NCBI RefSeq assembly: GCF_029201545.1
Contig: NZ_CP104007.1
Location: 3,072,501-3,136,500, forward strand
Source of the DNA: Devosia sp. FJ2-5-3
GTDB lineage: Bacteria > Pseudomonadota > Alphaproteobacteria > Rhizobiales > Devosiaceae
DNA: 64,000 nt
Direction of reading: 5' to 3'
In this document: one piece after another, positions 1-8,550 of the stretch
Position numbering within the stretch: position 1 is the stretch's first letter
Layout of the letters: each line of letters begins with the position of its first letter
Position numbers and translations under genes: made by a program
The notes under the pieces: model-generated
What the model saw: the letters and a program-made list of their open reading frames with translations, nothing else
Databases searched by the model: none
Told to the model about the DNA's origin: nothing

Positions 1-418
1 AGAGCCGCGTAGAGCGGCCCGCGCTGGCGTCTTGGAGGCGGGGAATGCCCCGTCCGCAGCTCCGCCACTGGCGGGGGCGCAGCCCCTGCCCTTCCCTTCC
101 GATTGCCATCGGCAGGGGTGCGGAGCGCCGTGTCGGCCCGAGGGACCGGCGCAGCGGCGGACCGAATAGAATCGGTCACTTCGATCTCCTTGGCTGCCCC
201 GTCGCAGGTCGGACCGGCCGGCCGCGCCCAGAGACAGCATTGGTGTTGCATTGTCGAAAAGGAGGGTAGAGCAAGGCTGGGTTTGGCGCAATGCACACGA
301 TCATTGCGGAACAATCCACAGGGGCACTTGCAATCCTCTCAGCCATTGTCTATGCAGACCCCGCGCCGCACAGTGAACCCGCTTCACCGAGCCGCCGCCC
401 GGCCAGCAGGGCCTCTGC
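1..418. other. Left-edge stretch without a recognisable gene
   Basis: This GC-rich stretch upstream of tRNA-Gln has two short open frames, at about 45-269 and 103-534. Both are arginine- and proline-rich, resemble no family I know, and the longer one runs straight through the tRNA. I see no convincing gene. The tRNA promoter should lie in the last 60 bases but I could not assign it. Confidence 0.6.
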
Positions 419-492
419 TGGGGAATAGTTCAATGGTAGAACAGCGGACTCTGACTCCGTCGATCTTGGTTCGAATCCAGGTTCCCCAGCCA
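419..492 (+). tRNA. tRNA-Gln (anticodon CUG), integration target
   Basis: The cloverleaf folds by eye. A 7-bp acceptor stem pairs TGGGGAA with TTCCCCA, the D-arm pairs GTTC with GAAC, the anticodon loop is CTCTGAC giving anticodon CUG (Gln), and the T-arm loop is TTCGAAT. The discriminator base is G, and CCA is encoded at 490-492. The 3' end carries the left copy of the 21-bp att repeat, so the tRNA stays intact beside the integrated element. Confidence 0.95.
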
Positions 493-493
493 A
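473..493 (+). repeat. attL: 21-bp direct repeat in the tRNA 3' end
   Basis: The repeat begins GAATCCAGG and ends CCCAGCCAA, covering half of the T-loop, the 3' acceptor strand, CCA and one base beyond. It is identical to 20092-20112. The core of site-specific integration should lie inside it. Confidence 0.92.
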
Positions 494-555
494 AAATTCC
501 CGAAACCCCGCATTTCCTAGCGTTCTTGCGATAGCGCGTCTGGTGGATTCCCATT

Positions 556-577
556 TGGTCCACCGGGCTGGTCCACC
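556..577 (+). repeat. Paired TGGTCCACC repeats near the left end
   Basis: TGGTCCACC occurs at 556-564 and again at 569-577, 13 bp start to start, between attL and the integrase start. The same pair with the same 13-bp spacing lies just inside the right end. Such end-flanking repeats suit arm-type binding sites of a tyrosine integrase or its directionality factor. Confidence 0.6.
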
Positions 578-599
578 AGTTTCAGGACGGGAAACACTA

Positions 600-2405
600 A
601 TGGCGGGGAATCTGCGGCTGCGCGGCGCGCGCTACCATTTTCGTAAGAAGCTTCCGGTCAAACTGCGGCAACGTCTGGGACAGTATGAAGTCGTCCGGTC
701 GCTTGAAACTTCAGACTATAGGTTGGCTCGCCAGCGATCACGGTTTCTCTGGCTGGCAACTCAAAAGGTGTTCGACTGGGTGGACAAGAATCCGACACTG
801 ACGAAGGCTCAGGTTGATGCTGCAGTCGCTCGCTTCATCCAAAAGGTGGAATGGGCAGATGAAATCCGGTTGGCTGCCGATGGTGCCCTTTATGACCACC
901 ACGGCGATGCGCCGCACGATGCAGACGCGTTGATCCGCGAAACCGATGCAGAGGAGCTACGGGCTGCCCTGGCTCATAACGATACCTCCTATGTTCAGAA
1001 GTACATCAACACGTTGAAGCTTGACCTTGGTCCCTCTTTGACGCAGGTGGACGAAAAGCTTCTTGGTCGGGCGCTGCTTGCTGCATTGGCTAAGAGCAGC
1101 GACACGCAGGCAACGCGGCTGCGGACCGAATTCTATCCTTATACAAGCGGCGAAATGGGCGACCTGCAGCCCATCGAAGAACCAGAAGCAACTGAGGAGC
1201 CGCCAGCTCCAGCAGCCGCGCCGGCGCCTGCACATATACAAGGCTTCGCCAGCATGACGTTCAGCGAGGCGTGGTCCGAAGCTATGGCCGATAATCTCGC
1301 CACGTCGAGCAGCGACGACGCCGATGTGAAGTGGGATGAAGGCAAAGTGGCACACGCCGGCAGCACGCTCAACTTATGGACGGCCATCCACGGCCATGCG
1401 GCGCTGTCCAAGACAACGCCTGAGCTTGCAATCACGTTTCGCAGAACTGCTGCGCGCCTTCCGGCGCTCTATCATCGCGAGAAGAAGTGGCGCGACTGGC
1501 CCGTTGCCGACATCATCGCCGATGCGGACTTAGAGGACGCGCGTGGTGAAAAAGACAATCCTGGAAACTACCAAAAAATAAGGCGGGTTAGCCCGAAAAC
1601 AGTGAACAGGCACATTTCGGTGCTCAAGACGACCTGGGAGAAGTTCGTCCAGCTTCGCCTAGCGCCCGCCGAATTGGCAAACCCATTCAATTCACTGCAC
1701 ACACCCGTCCGGAAGACCACGCACATCATCATTGAGGAGCGCGACCAGTTCACCCTTGAGGAAATCTGCATCTTGTTCGCGGCCCCTGTCTGGACCGGTT
1801 GCCGGTCGAAAGGGCGCCGACAAATTCCGGGACCCATGATTATCCGTGACTGGAAATACTGGGTGCCACTCCTGGGTGCCTACACAGGGATGCGTCGCGA
1901 GGAAATCTGCGCCCTGACGGTAGCAGATTTCGAGCAGGTGCGCGGCATCTGGATCATCAATCTGCGGAAGGCGAAGAAGCGGCTCAAGACGCCGGGATCG
2001 CCTCGCTACGTCCCCATCCACGATCACCTCATTGCATGGGGCATTCTCGGCGATCTTGTCCATGGACGAGACGCAAAGGAATGGTTATTCCCAGATTTGA
2101 AGCCCAGTGCTGTTGCGCGACGACGAGGCGAGCCTTTTGGAAAATGGTTTACGCCGCTGCGGCGCAAGCTCGGCATCTATCGGCCCGAAGTTGTTTTCCA
2201 TTCGTTCCGGCACACAGTGGCTACCGCTCTACGGAATGCGGAAGTTTACATGCCGTTCGTAGAGGAAATAACCGGTCATGAAGACGAGGCACGGCAGCTT
2301 GAAATCAAGCGTTATACTAAAGAAGCGCTGGTCGAGAACTTAAAGGCTGCAATTGACAAGCTTGACTATGGCCTCACGCTTCCAAATCGATCCGATACCC
2401 GTTAG
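600..2405 (+). CDS. int: Tyrosine recombinase/integrase of the element
   Basis: This 601-residue site-specific recombinase should cut and join at the tRNA-Gln att site. Catalytic positions are visible in order: Arg in YTGMRREE (about residue 431), Lys in the basic strand RKAKKR (about 458), His-x-x-Arg in HSFRHT (about 533), His in TGHED (about 559) and the nucleophile Tyr in KRYTKE (about 571). The N-terminus (LRLRGARYHFRKKLP) is the short beta-rich domain common in large Gram-negative integrases, followed by a long helical SAM-like core-binding region. I chose ATG 600 over an in-frame ATG at 543, because the earlier one lies across the repeat region and a purine-rich GGACGGGAAA precedes 600. 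The gene lies directly beside the tRNA, as in most tRNA-targeting islands. Confidence 0.93.
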   Translation: MAGNLRLRGARYHFRKKLPVKLRQRLGQYEVVRSLETSDYRLARQRSRFLWLATQKVFDWVDKNPTLTKAQVDAAVARFIQKVEWADEIRLAADGALYDHHGDAPHDADALIRETDAEELRAALAHNDTSYVQKYINTLKLDLGPSLTQVDEKLLGRALLAALAKSSDTQATRLRTEFYPYTSGEMGDLQPIEEPEATEEPPAPAAAPAPAHIQGFASMTFSEAWSEAMADNLATSSSDDADVKWDEGKVAHAGSTLNLWTAIHGHAALSKTTPELAITFRRTAARLPALYHREKKWRDWPVADIIADADLEDARGEKDNPGNYQKIRRVSPKTVNRHISVLKTTWEKFVQLRLAPAELANPFNSLHTPVRKTTHIIIEERDQFTLEEICILFAAPVWTGCRSKGRRQIPGPMIIRDWKYWVPLLGAYTGMRREEICALTVADFEQVRGIWIINLRKAKKRLKTPGSPRYVPIHDHLIAWGILGDLVHGRDAKEWLFPDLKPSAVARRRGEPFGKWFTPLRRKLGIYRPEVVFHSFRHTVATALRNAEVYMPFVEEITGHEDEARQLEIKRYTKEALVENLKAAIDKLDYGLTLPNRSDTR

Positions 2406-2479
2406 AGCTTGAAGACGATCACTGCTATCTAAACGCCTCAAGCCATACTCTTGGAGGCTCTTTCCAGTCGGACGTTATT

Positions 2480-2935
2480 ATGAAGGTTTCGTTGCATAGT
2501 CATTGTGCGGGTTCGGAACGAGTGCCGTCCCACATATTGGATGATGTCCTTGCAGCCGCCGATGCCATTGACGTTCGCTTGGAGCGAGGCGCGGCGCCAC
2601 GCATTCGTGATCATTTCGTTGCGGCCCTTCGGTCAAAAGGCTGGTCAAGCGAAGTAACTGTTTCTCGCGATTCTGACATGAGCATCACCTCAATGCGTGA
2701 GGACATTGGCCTATGCCTGCAGACTGGCAATATGGCCCGAATGTACGCCGACTTGATGAAGCTTCAGACGCTGTATCTCAATGACGCCATCAAAGGCGCG
2801 GTGTTTGTGTTGCCATCCCAACCCGTCGCGTTGGCAATCGGCGACAATATAGCCCAGGCTACGCGGCTTGAGCGCGAGCTCGAGATTTTTCGCAAGGCCT
2901 TCTATGTTCCGACGCTGATCGTCGCACTGGAGTGA
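2480..2935 (+). CDS. Probable BglII/BstYI-like restriction endonuclease fold protein
   Basis: A 151-residue protein and the first gene of the four-gene island operon. The C-terminal half (GNMARMYADLMKLQTLYL, then GAVFVLPS, then LERELEIFRKAFYVPTLIV) matches my recollection of BglII-type PD-(D/E)XK endonucleases and their solitary relatives. The metal-binding E-x-Q strand appears here as C-L-Q (in GLCLQTGN), so either the acidic residue has moved or the active site is altered. I cannot tell whether CLQ is normal for the subfamily. It ends two bases before the next gene's ATG. A DNA-cleaving or DNA-recognising subunit is the best guess. The fold assignment rests on motif memory and is moderately secure; catalytic activity is open. 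Confidence 0.6.
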   Translation: MKVSLHSHCAGSERVPSHILDDVLAAADAIDVRLERGAAPRIRDHFVAALRSKGWSSEVTVSRDSDMSITSMREDIGLCLQTGNMARMYADLMKLQTLYLNDAIKGAVFVLPSQPVALAIGDNIAQATRLERELEIFRKAFYVPTLIVALE

Positions 2936-2937
2936 AT

Positions 2938-4245
2938 ATGCCGGACATCGATCTACCCGACACCCCGAAAGGCTCTCGGTTCGGCTGGCCTCGCCCTGCC
3001 AGACTGGAAGAGTTCAAGACACGACTACAGGCAAAAGACCTGCCCACAGACCGTGTGGTTTTTCAGGGTCTCAACCAAGACCTGCCGATCATCCGCGTTC
3101 CGATCGATCTCCCCAAATACCGTTTGGTCAACGGACGGACAGCCTCTCTCCAGGTCGAGCATCTCGCCCTCAATACGGACCTTCGTCCAGACCTCTTCAG
3201 CGGCGATCCAGAGATGTGGGACGCTCAGGAGGTCCAGCACGAGCTTCTGCTCAAGCTGGGTCGCCTGTCCGAGCTGGACGGCTATTTCGAAGACGCGGCC
3301 CACAAGCAGGTCAACCCGCTGTTGCTCGATGAGGAAGGCTTCGTCGTCAACGGCAACCGGCGCCTGTCAATGTGGCGCCAGCTCCTGCACGACGACCCCC
3401 AAAAGTACGGCCATTTCGAGCACATCGAAGTGGTAGTGCTACCCCATGCAACCGAAAAGGACATCAACCGACTGGAGGCGCAGCTCCAGATCGAGAAGGA
3501 CATCCGGGCAGACTACAGCTGGGATGCTCAGGCCAACATGATGATCGCCAAGATGAAGCGCGATGACCTCAAAGCTGAGGAGTTGTGCAAGCTCTATAAG
3601 ATGAAGGACAGCGATTTCGCCCAGCTGCTTGATATGCATGCCTACGCTGACGAATATCTCCGGTCACGCGACAAGGCAAACAGGTGGTCAGAGGTGTCCG
3701 GCCAGGAGCACACCTTTCAGCGTCTCGTCCAGAGCCGGTCCAAGCTCTCGGGTGTGGGACGAAAGGAAATCTTCAAGGAAGCTGCCTTCGCCCTGATCGA
3801 CGATCCCGCCGCTGTCGGGCGTCTCTACATTGCCCTCCCAGAACTGGCGGCCAACCTGGACAAGGTCGTTGAACGGCTCGCCAGTGAACTAGAACTGGAT
3901 ACAACCACTCCAGATGACGGCTTGGACGATCTGTTCGGGGGCGGTCAGGACGTGGAAAGCGACGCCCAACAAGCTGGGCTGATGCAGGCGCTGAAGGACC
4001 CCGCCCAACGCGCGCAGGCCCGCGAAGCGATCGGGGAGGTTCTGGAGACCGAGCGGCAGGTCAAAAAGGATGTGAAGAAGGCCGGCTATCTGCTGGACCA
4101 GTGTGCAAAGGCGAACAGCTTCCTCACGGCCGCGGCAAAGGACGGCCTGAGACCAGAGTCCAAGCTGACGGGCGTAACCAAGCAGCTCGATGAGATCGAG
4201 ACACGTGTCGCCGCCATTCGCGCCTACCTGGCCGAACATGCTTAG
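2938..4245 (+). CDS. ParB/Srx-like domain protein
   Basis: A 435-residue protein. Around residues 120-145 it has the ParB-like signature NPLLLDEEGFVVNGNRRLSM, where the GNRR stretch corresponds to the CTP/ATP-binding GxxR motif of ParB/sulfiredoxin-fold proteins. After it come the helical LEAQLQIEKDIRADYSWDAQA region and a charged C-terminal part with coiled-coil character. The start is ATG 2938, five bases after GGAG; an in-frame GTG at 2932 overlaps the preceding stop. No ParA gene is present, so partitioning is unlikely. Next to a nuclease and an SNF2-type helicase it more likely helps recognise or load on DNA for the module. The family call is moderate and the role is inferred. Confidence 0.65.
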   Translation: MPDIDLPDTPKGSRFGWPRPARLEEFKTRLQAKDLPTDRVVFQGLNQDLPIIRVPIDLPKYRLVNGRTASLQVEHLALNTDLRPDLFSGDPEMWDAQEVQHELLLKLGRLSELDGYFEDAAHKQVNPLLLDEEGFVVNGNRRLSMWRQLLHDDPQKYGHFEHIEVVVLPHATEKDINRLEAQLQIEKDIRADYSWDAQANMMIAKMKRDDLKAEELCKLYKMKDSDFAQLLDMHAYADEYLRSRDKANRWSEVSGQEHTFQRLVQSRSKLSGVGRKEIFKEAAFALIDDPAAVGRLYIALPELAANLDKVVERLASELELDTTTPDDGLDDLFGGGQDVESDAQQAGLMQALKDPAQRAQAREAIGEVLETERQVKKDVKKAGYLLDQCAKANSFLTAAAKDGLRPESKLTGVTKQLDEIETRVAAIRAYLAEHA

Positions 4246-6067
4246 CCTGGCCTACCGGGCCAAGGACGGCAGGGCCGCTTTCACCTGGGACGCCGGGGAT
4301 GGCGCTAGCAATTGGTCGGCCATGCTCACCCGGGTCGCCTATGACGCCAGCCCGGACACCACGCTGGAAGGCGTGGCAGGGTTTTCCCTGCCGTGGTGGG
4401 CGTTCGTCGGCGCTCGCGACCAGTTCCTGCAGGTGTTCCGCGCCAACGGATTGAAGTTCGGCTCAGGCCTTTCCATCACTCCCGAAGCCAAGGACCTTCT
4501 GCGGTCGTCGCAGCGGGCCGCAGAGAGCTATTGGGCAGCGTCAGGTGCGTCGCCCCTGTCTCTTGATGAGCTGAGGTCCTCGCTTGACGCTTCAGGCTTC
4601 GCCCGGAGCCTGTCCGAACACCAGGCTCCCAATGTGGCCCGCCTCGCCGCTCTCCCGGCAGCGGCAACCTTCTCGGTTCCGGGCGCCGGCAAGACAACCG
4701 AAGCGCTCGCCTTCTTCACGCTTCGCGCTCAGCCTGGCGATCGCCTTCTGGTGATCGCCCCAAAGAACGCCTTTGCAGCTTGGGACGAACAAATCCTGGA
4801 GTGTCTGCCAAAAGCTTCGTCCACCTTTTTGCGCCTACGCGGCGGTTACGACCGCATTCGTGCTGCCCTGGCGGCGGACCCACCACTGATGCTGATGACC
4901 TATCAGCAGCTGCCAAGGGTCCAAGACTTGATCACGCAGCACCTTGCCCAACACCGGACCTTCGTTTTTCTGGACGAAAGCCACCGGATCAAGTCAGGCG
5001 TGAACGGAGCCAGCGGACGTTCAGTCATCGAACTGTCGCACCTCCCGATCGGTAAACTGATCATGAGCGGAACGCCAATGCCCCAGTCGGTCAGCGATCT
5101 CGTTCCGCAGTTCCAGTTCCTTTATCCGGAAGTTCGCGTCGAGGAGCAGACGGTTGTCGATCTGGTGCGGCCAATTTATGTCCGCACCAACAAGAAGCAA
5201 CTCGGTCTTCCTGCGGTCACCCGACATCTGGTGTCCTTGCCGATGGCTCCGGTCCAGCGGGAGCTGTACGAACTTATGCGCCTGGAAGTCGCTCGGGAGG
5301 CCTCCGCCGTGCTAGACGCCCGTGGTCGGCAGACCTTCCGCGCTTTGGGGCGCTCCGTCTCCCGCCTTCTTCAGTTCGTTTCCAACCCCTCGCTCCTCGC
5401 CGCCCAGATCGGCTTTGCTCACCACGACCTTCTTGCATCCGTGCTTGCCGAGGGCGAAGGTCCCAAGCTGGAATACGTCCTCAAGCGGGCCCGCCAGCTT
5501 TCGCACCAGGGCCACAAGGTGCTGATCTGGTCGTCCTTTGTCCGCAACGTCGAATATATAGCCTCACGGCTGTCTGATTTGGGCGCAGTCTACATTCACG
5601 GCGGGGTGGACGCCGGCGAAGAGGATGACGCCGACACCCGAGAGGGCAAGATCAAGGCCTTCCATGATGACCACAACGTCCGGGTGATGGTGGCCAATCC
5701 TGCCGCTGCCAGCGAGGGCATCAGCCTGCACCGCGTCTGTCATCATGCGATCTATCTAGACCGCACCTTCAACGCCGCTCATTACCTTCAGTCGGAGGAT
5801 CGGATACACCGCTTCGGCCTGCCGGAGGATCAGGAGACGGTCATCGAGATTGTCGAATGCGTCGATACCGTCGATGAAACAGTTCGCAACCGGCTCGGCT
5901 TCAAGATCGGCGAAATGGCTAAGGCGTTGGAAGACTCATCCTTAGCGCCGGACCCCATCCCGATCGACCCGGTCCAGGTCGGAACCGCAGATGTCGAGGA
6001 CTATGTTACCGGGCTTCAGTTGGAGGACATACAAGCGATCGCCGCTGAACTGGGGCAGCCGAAGTGA
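4238..6067 (+). CDS. SNF2-type DEAD/DEAH-box helicase/translocase
   Basis: A superfamily-2 ATPase of about 609 residues with both RecA-like lobes. Lobe 1 has a Walker A-like VPGAGKTTEA (about residue 149), motif II as DESH in VFLDESHRIKSG (about 245) and motif III as MSGTPMPQS (about 276). Lobe 2 has VLIWSSFVRNVEYIA, EGISLHRVCHHAIYLDRTFNAAHYLQ and the arginine-finger motif DRIHRFG (about 521). About 130 residues at the N-terminus have no recognised domain. ATG 4238 is chosen because it overlaps the upstream gene by 8 bases, typical of translational coupling; an upstream ATG at 4190 would overlap much more. It is probably the motor of the putative restriction module, moving on double-stranded DNA. 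Confidence 0.85.
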   Translation: MLSLAYRAKDGRAAFTWDAGDGASNWSAMLTRVAYDASPDTTLEGVAGFSLPWWAFVGARDQFLQVFRANGLKFGSGLSITPEAKDLLRSSQRAAESYWAASGASPLSLDELRSSLDASGFARSLSEHQAPNVARLAALPAAATFSVPGAGKTTEALAFFTLRAQPGDRLLVIAPKNAFAAWDEQILECLPKASSTFLRLRGGYDRIRAALAADPPLMLMTYQQLPRVQDLITQHLAQHRTFVFLDESHRIKSGVNGASGRSVIELSHLPIGKLIMSGTPMPQSVSDLVPQFQFLYPEVRVEEQTVVDLVRPIYVRTNKKQLGLPAVTRHLVSLPMAPVQRELYELMRLEVAREASAVLDARGRQTFRALGRSVSRLLQFVSNPSLLAAQIGFAHHDLLASVLAEGEGPKLEYVLKRARQLSHQGHKVLIWSSFVRNVEYIASRLSDLGAVYIHGGVDAGEEDDADTREGKIKAFHDDHNVRVMVANPAAASEGISLHRVCHHAIYLDRTFNAAHYLQSEDRIHRFGLPEDQETVIEIVECVDTVDETVRNRLGFKIGEMAKALEDSSLAPDPIPIDPVQVGTADVEDYVTGLQLEDIQAIAAELGQPK

Positions 6068-6924
6068 TGCTCCTTCTGTCCCCCGGCCTCGCTCAAGCAG
6101 GCATCGCCCTGCTCGACCTTCTGCAAAGACGCCCTTTGTCTGTGCCGGAACTGCTTTCCGGACTTCCCAAAGTCGGCGGGATGTCGTCGACCGCCGCTTT
6201 CTCGTTGGCGGAAGCTATGGCTTGGCTGGACATAAATGAAGCCGGTCAGCTGCAGGTCTCAGCTGCTGGTCTCAAGGTCCACTCCGCCGACTGCTATGAA
6301 GCGGCACTGCGCTGCATCCTGTTTCACTATGTCGAGACCCAGAGACCCGACTGGCTCCAGAATGCCGTCTATGGCCGCTCCCGAGTTCTGAACTTCTGCC
6401 CTGTGGGAATCCGTCAGGTCTTCGTTGAAGCCGGCCTGGCCGGCGCACCCGACGACGAAGTTGTAAACTTCTGGGATTGGCTCGCCGGCATCGCCCGAGG
6501 TTTACAGAATGATCATCTTCTCGCCATCGGGCGCGAAGGCGAGCGACTAACGCTAGCCCACGAAGAAGCTCGCACGGGAACCCCGGCCCGCTGGATCGCG
6601 ATCGAGAGCAACCAGGACGGTTATGACGTACTTTCGATCAGGGCTGCGGACGACCGCGCCTTTCTCTCTATCGAGGTTAAGGCCAGCCAAGGTGGGATGG
6701 GTGGAGCGCTGCATCTCACCAGGCACGAATGGGAGATCGCGCTCGATCGCCCCCTCCACGTGTTTCATCTTTGGGACTTGTCGTGCGCGCTGCCTAGGCT
6801 AGCAACCGTTACAATGGATGAAATGGCGGTCCATATCCCGACCGATGCGGGTGCTGGCGGTTGGGAAGGTGTCGAGGTTCCCTTCAAGGCATTCGAGAGC
6901 CTCTTTGGCCCGGCCTTGCCCTGA
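6067..6924 (+). CDS. DUF3883-like PD-(D/E)XK domain protein
   Basis: A 285-residue protein and the last gene of the operon. Its ATG overlaps the helicase stop (TGATG). The N-terminal part (to about residue 80) looks like a winged-helix-type region. The C-terminal part has an ESNQDGYDVLS strand (about 180-190) followed by LSIEVKAS (about 200-207), then the LTRHEWEIALD helix. That is the D...ExK arrangement of DUF3883/Protein-NO-VEIN-type domains, which are probable nuclease folds often attached to helicase or restriction genes. The gene stops immediately before the stop codon of the convergent methyltransferase gene. It is likely a second nuclease or DNA-binding subunit. Catalytic residues appear intact; activity is inferred. 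Confidence 0.65.
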   Translation: MLLLSPGLAQAGIALLDLLQRRPLSVPELLSGLPKVGGMSSTAAFSLAEAMAWLDINEAGQLQVSAAGLKVHSADCYEAALRCILFHYVETQRPDWLQNAVYGRSRVLNFCPVGIRQVFVEAGLAGAPDDEVVNFWDWLAGIARGLQNDHLLAIGREGERLTLAHEEARTGTPARWIAIESNQDGYDVLSIRAADDRAFLSIEVKASQGGMGGALHLTRHEWEIALDRPLHVFHLWDLSCALPRLATVTMDEMAVHIPTDAGAGGWEGVEVPFKAFESLFGPALP

Positions 6925-8550
6925 TCAGGCCGCTGACTTCTGGAGACGATGCCAGGGCAGGGTATTAAACCAAGCCCCCACAAGCAGCCCACTCAGAATA
7001 GGCAACGCATGGGTGGTCAGCTTCTTGGATCCCGGAATACTGTCGCCTTCCTCGCCTGCTGCCGCAGCCTCCATCACATAGCCAATGACCGCGTGCTGCT
7101 CATCGGTTGCGGCGGAGAGCAACTGCTGGTGAACCTTGCCAGCCAACTCGCCCAAGAGGTCCGCGATCTGATAGGGGCGAAGACCGCCAGCGCGGTGTGA
7201 CCATGCGGCCTGGAGATCGTTCGGAGTGCTCGCCTGCAGCACCTGGGTAGCATTGGCGAACTCGACACCCAGAGCCATCATCAGGGACCGCAGCAACGGT
7301 GACTTACGGAGCTTGCAAAGCAGGTCGCCATCGAGGGTGATCTCGCGGATATCGATGGAAGGGCCGAAGAAGAAGCGGACCTGCCAATCCTGCTCCCGCC
7401 CCCGTCCGTTAGCGAGCTCAAACCTCATGCCGCTCTTGAAACGCAACCCCGGCAAGGCGGCCCGGAAACTGCGACCCGCCGGGTATATACGGCCTTCCGT
7501 CGTCGGCGGCGTCACCGGCGCCGCAGCCTCAGGCAGACGTAATCTCAAACCGGCTTGCGCGTAGGGAACGAGATCGTCAGCCGATACGTCCTGGGCTGCT
7601 TGAGCGACCAGATAGGTGAAGGTCGGCGGAATGGCGTTGCCGACCATCTTCGCCTTCTCAGGGAAAGAGCGTGCATAAAATTGGTAGGTAATTGGGAAGC
7701 CTTGGAGGCAGGCGCGCTCCCGAATATTCAACCGCCGGAAACCGCCGGAACTATCGCCGATCACGATGCTCTCGCGCGAAACGCGCGTGCACGTGGCCGT
7801 GACGGTCCGGGCCGGCACATCCATTACATCCGGGAAGGCCATATTGTTGTAAACCGGATGATAGGTCTTGGCCTCGCGATTCATGCGGAGTTCCTCCGCA
7901 TTTAGAGCGCGTTCCACCTCCCGTTCCGTCACCATTTCCGCAGGCAGCGCGCAGCCCCAGACGGGATCGATGACATTGTCGTCCGCAGCGATCGCCTCGA
8001 CAACATCGCCCAGGGTCCGCCGCGGCAGACGCGGCTGGTAGGTCTTGATCAGATCGAAGGGAATATTGCCTGCAATGCATCGCCGACGCGACTGAGGCGT
8101 CCCGTAATCGGAAAAGTCGATGATCTCGATCTGCATGCCGAGCTCGCGGAAGCGATATAACGGATGCTTAGCATCAGCCATGCCCCGCTCAAGCACCTGC
8201 GCTACTCGCGGCACATTCTCGAGCGCCCAGAATTTGGGTTTCAAATGCTCCACGACCTCAAGAAACCGCACAAGGTCCTTGAGCCCCTCGTCGAGATCGC
8301 CTCCGCCTCCCCGGTTCGAATAGGAGAACTCCGTGCAAGGTGGGCTGCCGACGACAAGGTCGATATTCGACGGGAGGTTTTCTAGTTGCAACTGCCGGAC
8401 ATCGGTGGGCTTCAGGGAACCCCCGTGATTGCCGTTGTGGGTATCGACCGCAGGCTGCCACCACTCATAGGAGGCGACCACCTCGACGCCGGCCAGACGC
8501 AGCCCTAAGCTCCATCCGCCAACGCCAGCATAGAGATCAATTGCACGCAC
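6925..8550 (-). CDS. DNA (cytosine-5) methyltransferase with C-terminal extension
   Basis: The N-terminal 325 residues contain the ordered motifs of m5C methyltransferases: DLYAGVGG (motif I), the catalytic GSPPCTEFS (PCQ-type loop, about residue 70), ENV (about 112), QSRRR (about 155), LQGFP in motif IX, and GNAIPP (motif X). The last 200 or so residues (SFRAALPGLRFKSGMRFEL onward) are a separate region I do not recognise. No ATG fits the N-terminus. GTG 8550 has a GGGTGA upstream, and TTG 8553 is the alternative. Its stop codon abuts that of the opposite-strand operon with no gap. It probably protects host DNA from the neighbouring nuclease module, as in restriction-modification. Confidence 0.9.
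   Translation of the reverse strand: MRAIDLYAGVGGWSLGLRLAGVEVVASYEWWQPAVDTHNGNHGGSLKPTDVRQLQLENLPSNIDLVVGSPPCTEFSYSNRGGGGDLDEGLKDLVRFLEVVEHLKPKFWALENVPRVAQVLERGMADAKHPLYRFRELGMQIEIIDFSDYGTPQSRRRCIAGNIPFDLIKTYQPRLPRRTLGDVVEAIAADDNVIDPVWGCALPAEMVTEREVERALNAEELRMNREAKTYHPVYNNMAFPDVMDVPARTVTATCTRVSRESIVIGDSSGGFRRLNIRERACLQGFPITYQFYARSFPEKAKMVGNAIPPTFTYLVAQAAQDVSADDLVPYAQAGLRLRLPEAAAPVTPPTTEGRIYPAGRSFRAALPGLRFKSGMRFELANGRGREQDWQVRFFFGPSIDIREITLDGDLLCKLRKSPLLRSLMMALGVEFANATQVLQASTPNDLQAAWSHRAGGLRPYQIADLLGELAGKVHQQLLSAATDEQHAVIGYVMEAAAAGEEGDSIPGSKKLTTHALPILSGLLVGAWFNTLPWHRLQKSAA

Noticed and set aside
103-534. Open frame of 143 codons across the tRNA-Gln gene
   Set aside because: It runs through a clear tRNA and into the att region, has an arginine/proline-rich composition, and resembles no family.
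2938-4245. ParB-like gene as a plasmid partition gene
   Set aside because: No ParA partner or parS-like repeats nearby; its position within the nuclease-helicase operon argues for another role.
2480-8550. Assignment of the left cargo to DISARM, BREX, Dpd or a Z1/MutL-type system
   Set aside because: The marker genes of those systems (DUF1998/DrmB, pglZ/brxC, 7-deazaguanine genes, Z1 or GHKL ATPase) are absent; only the helicase and methyltransferase classes overlap.
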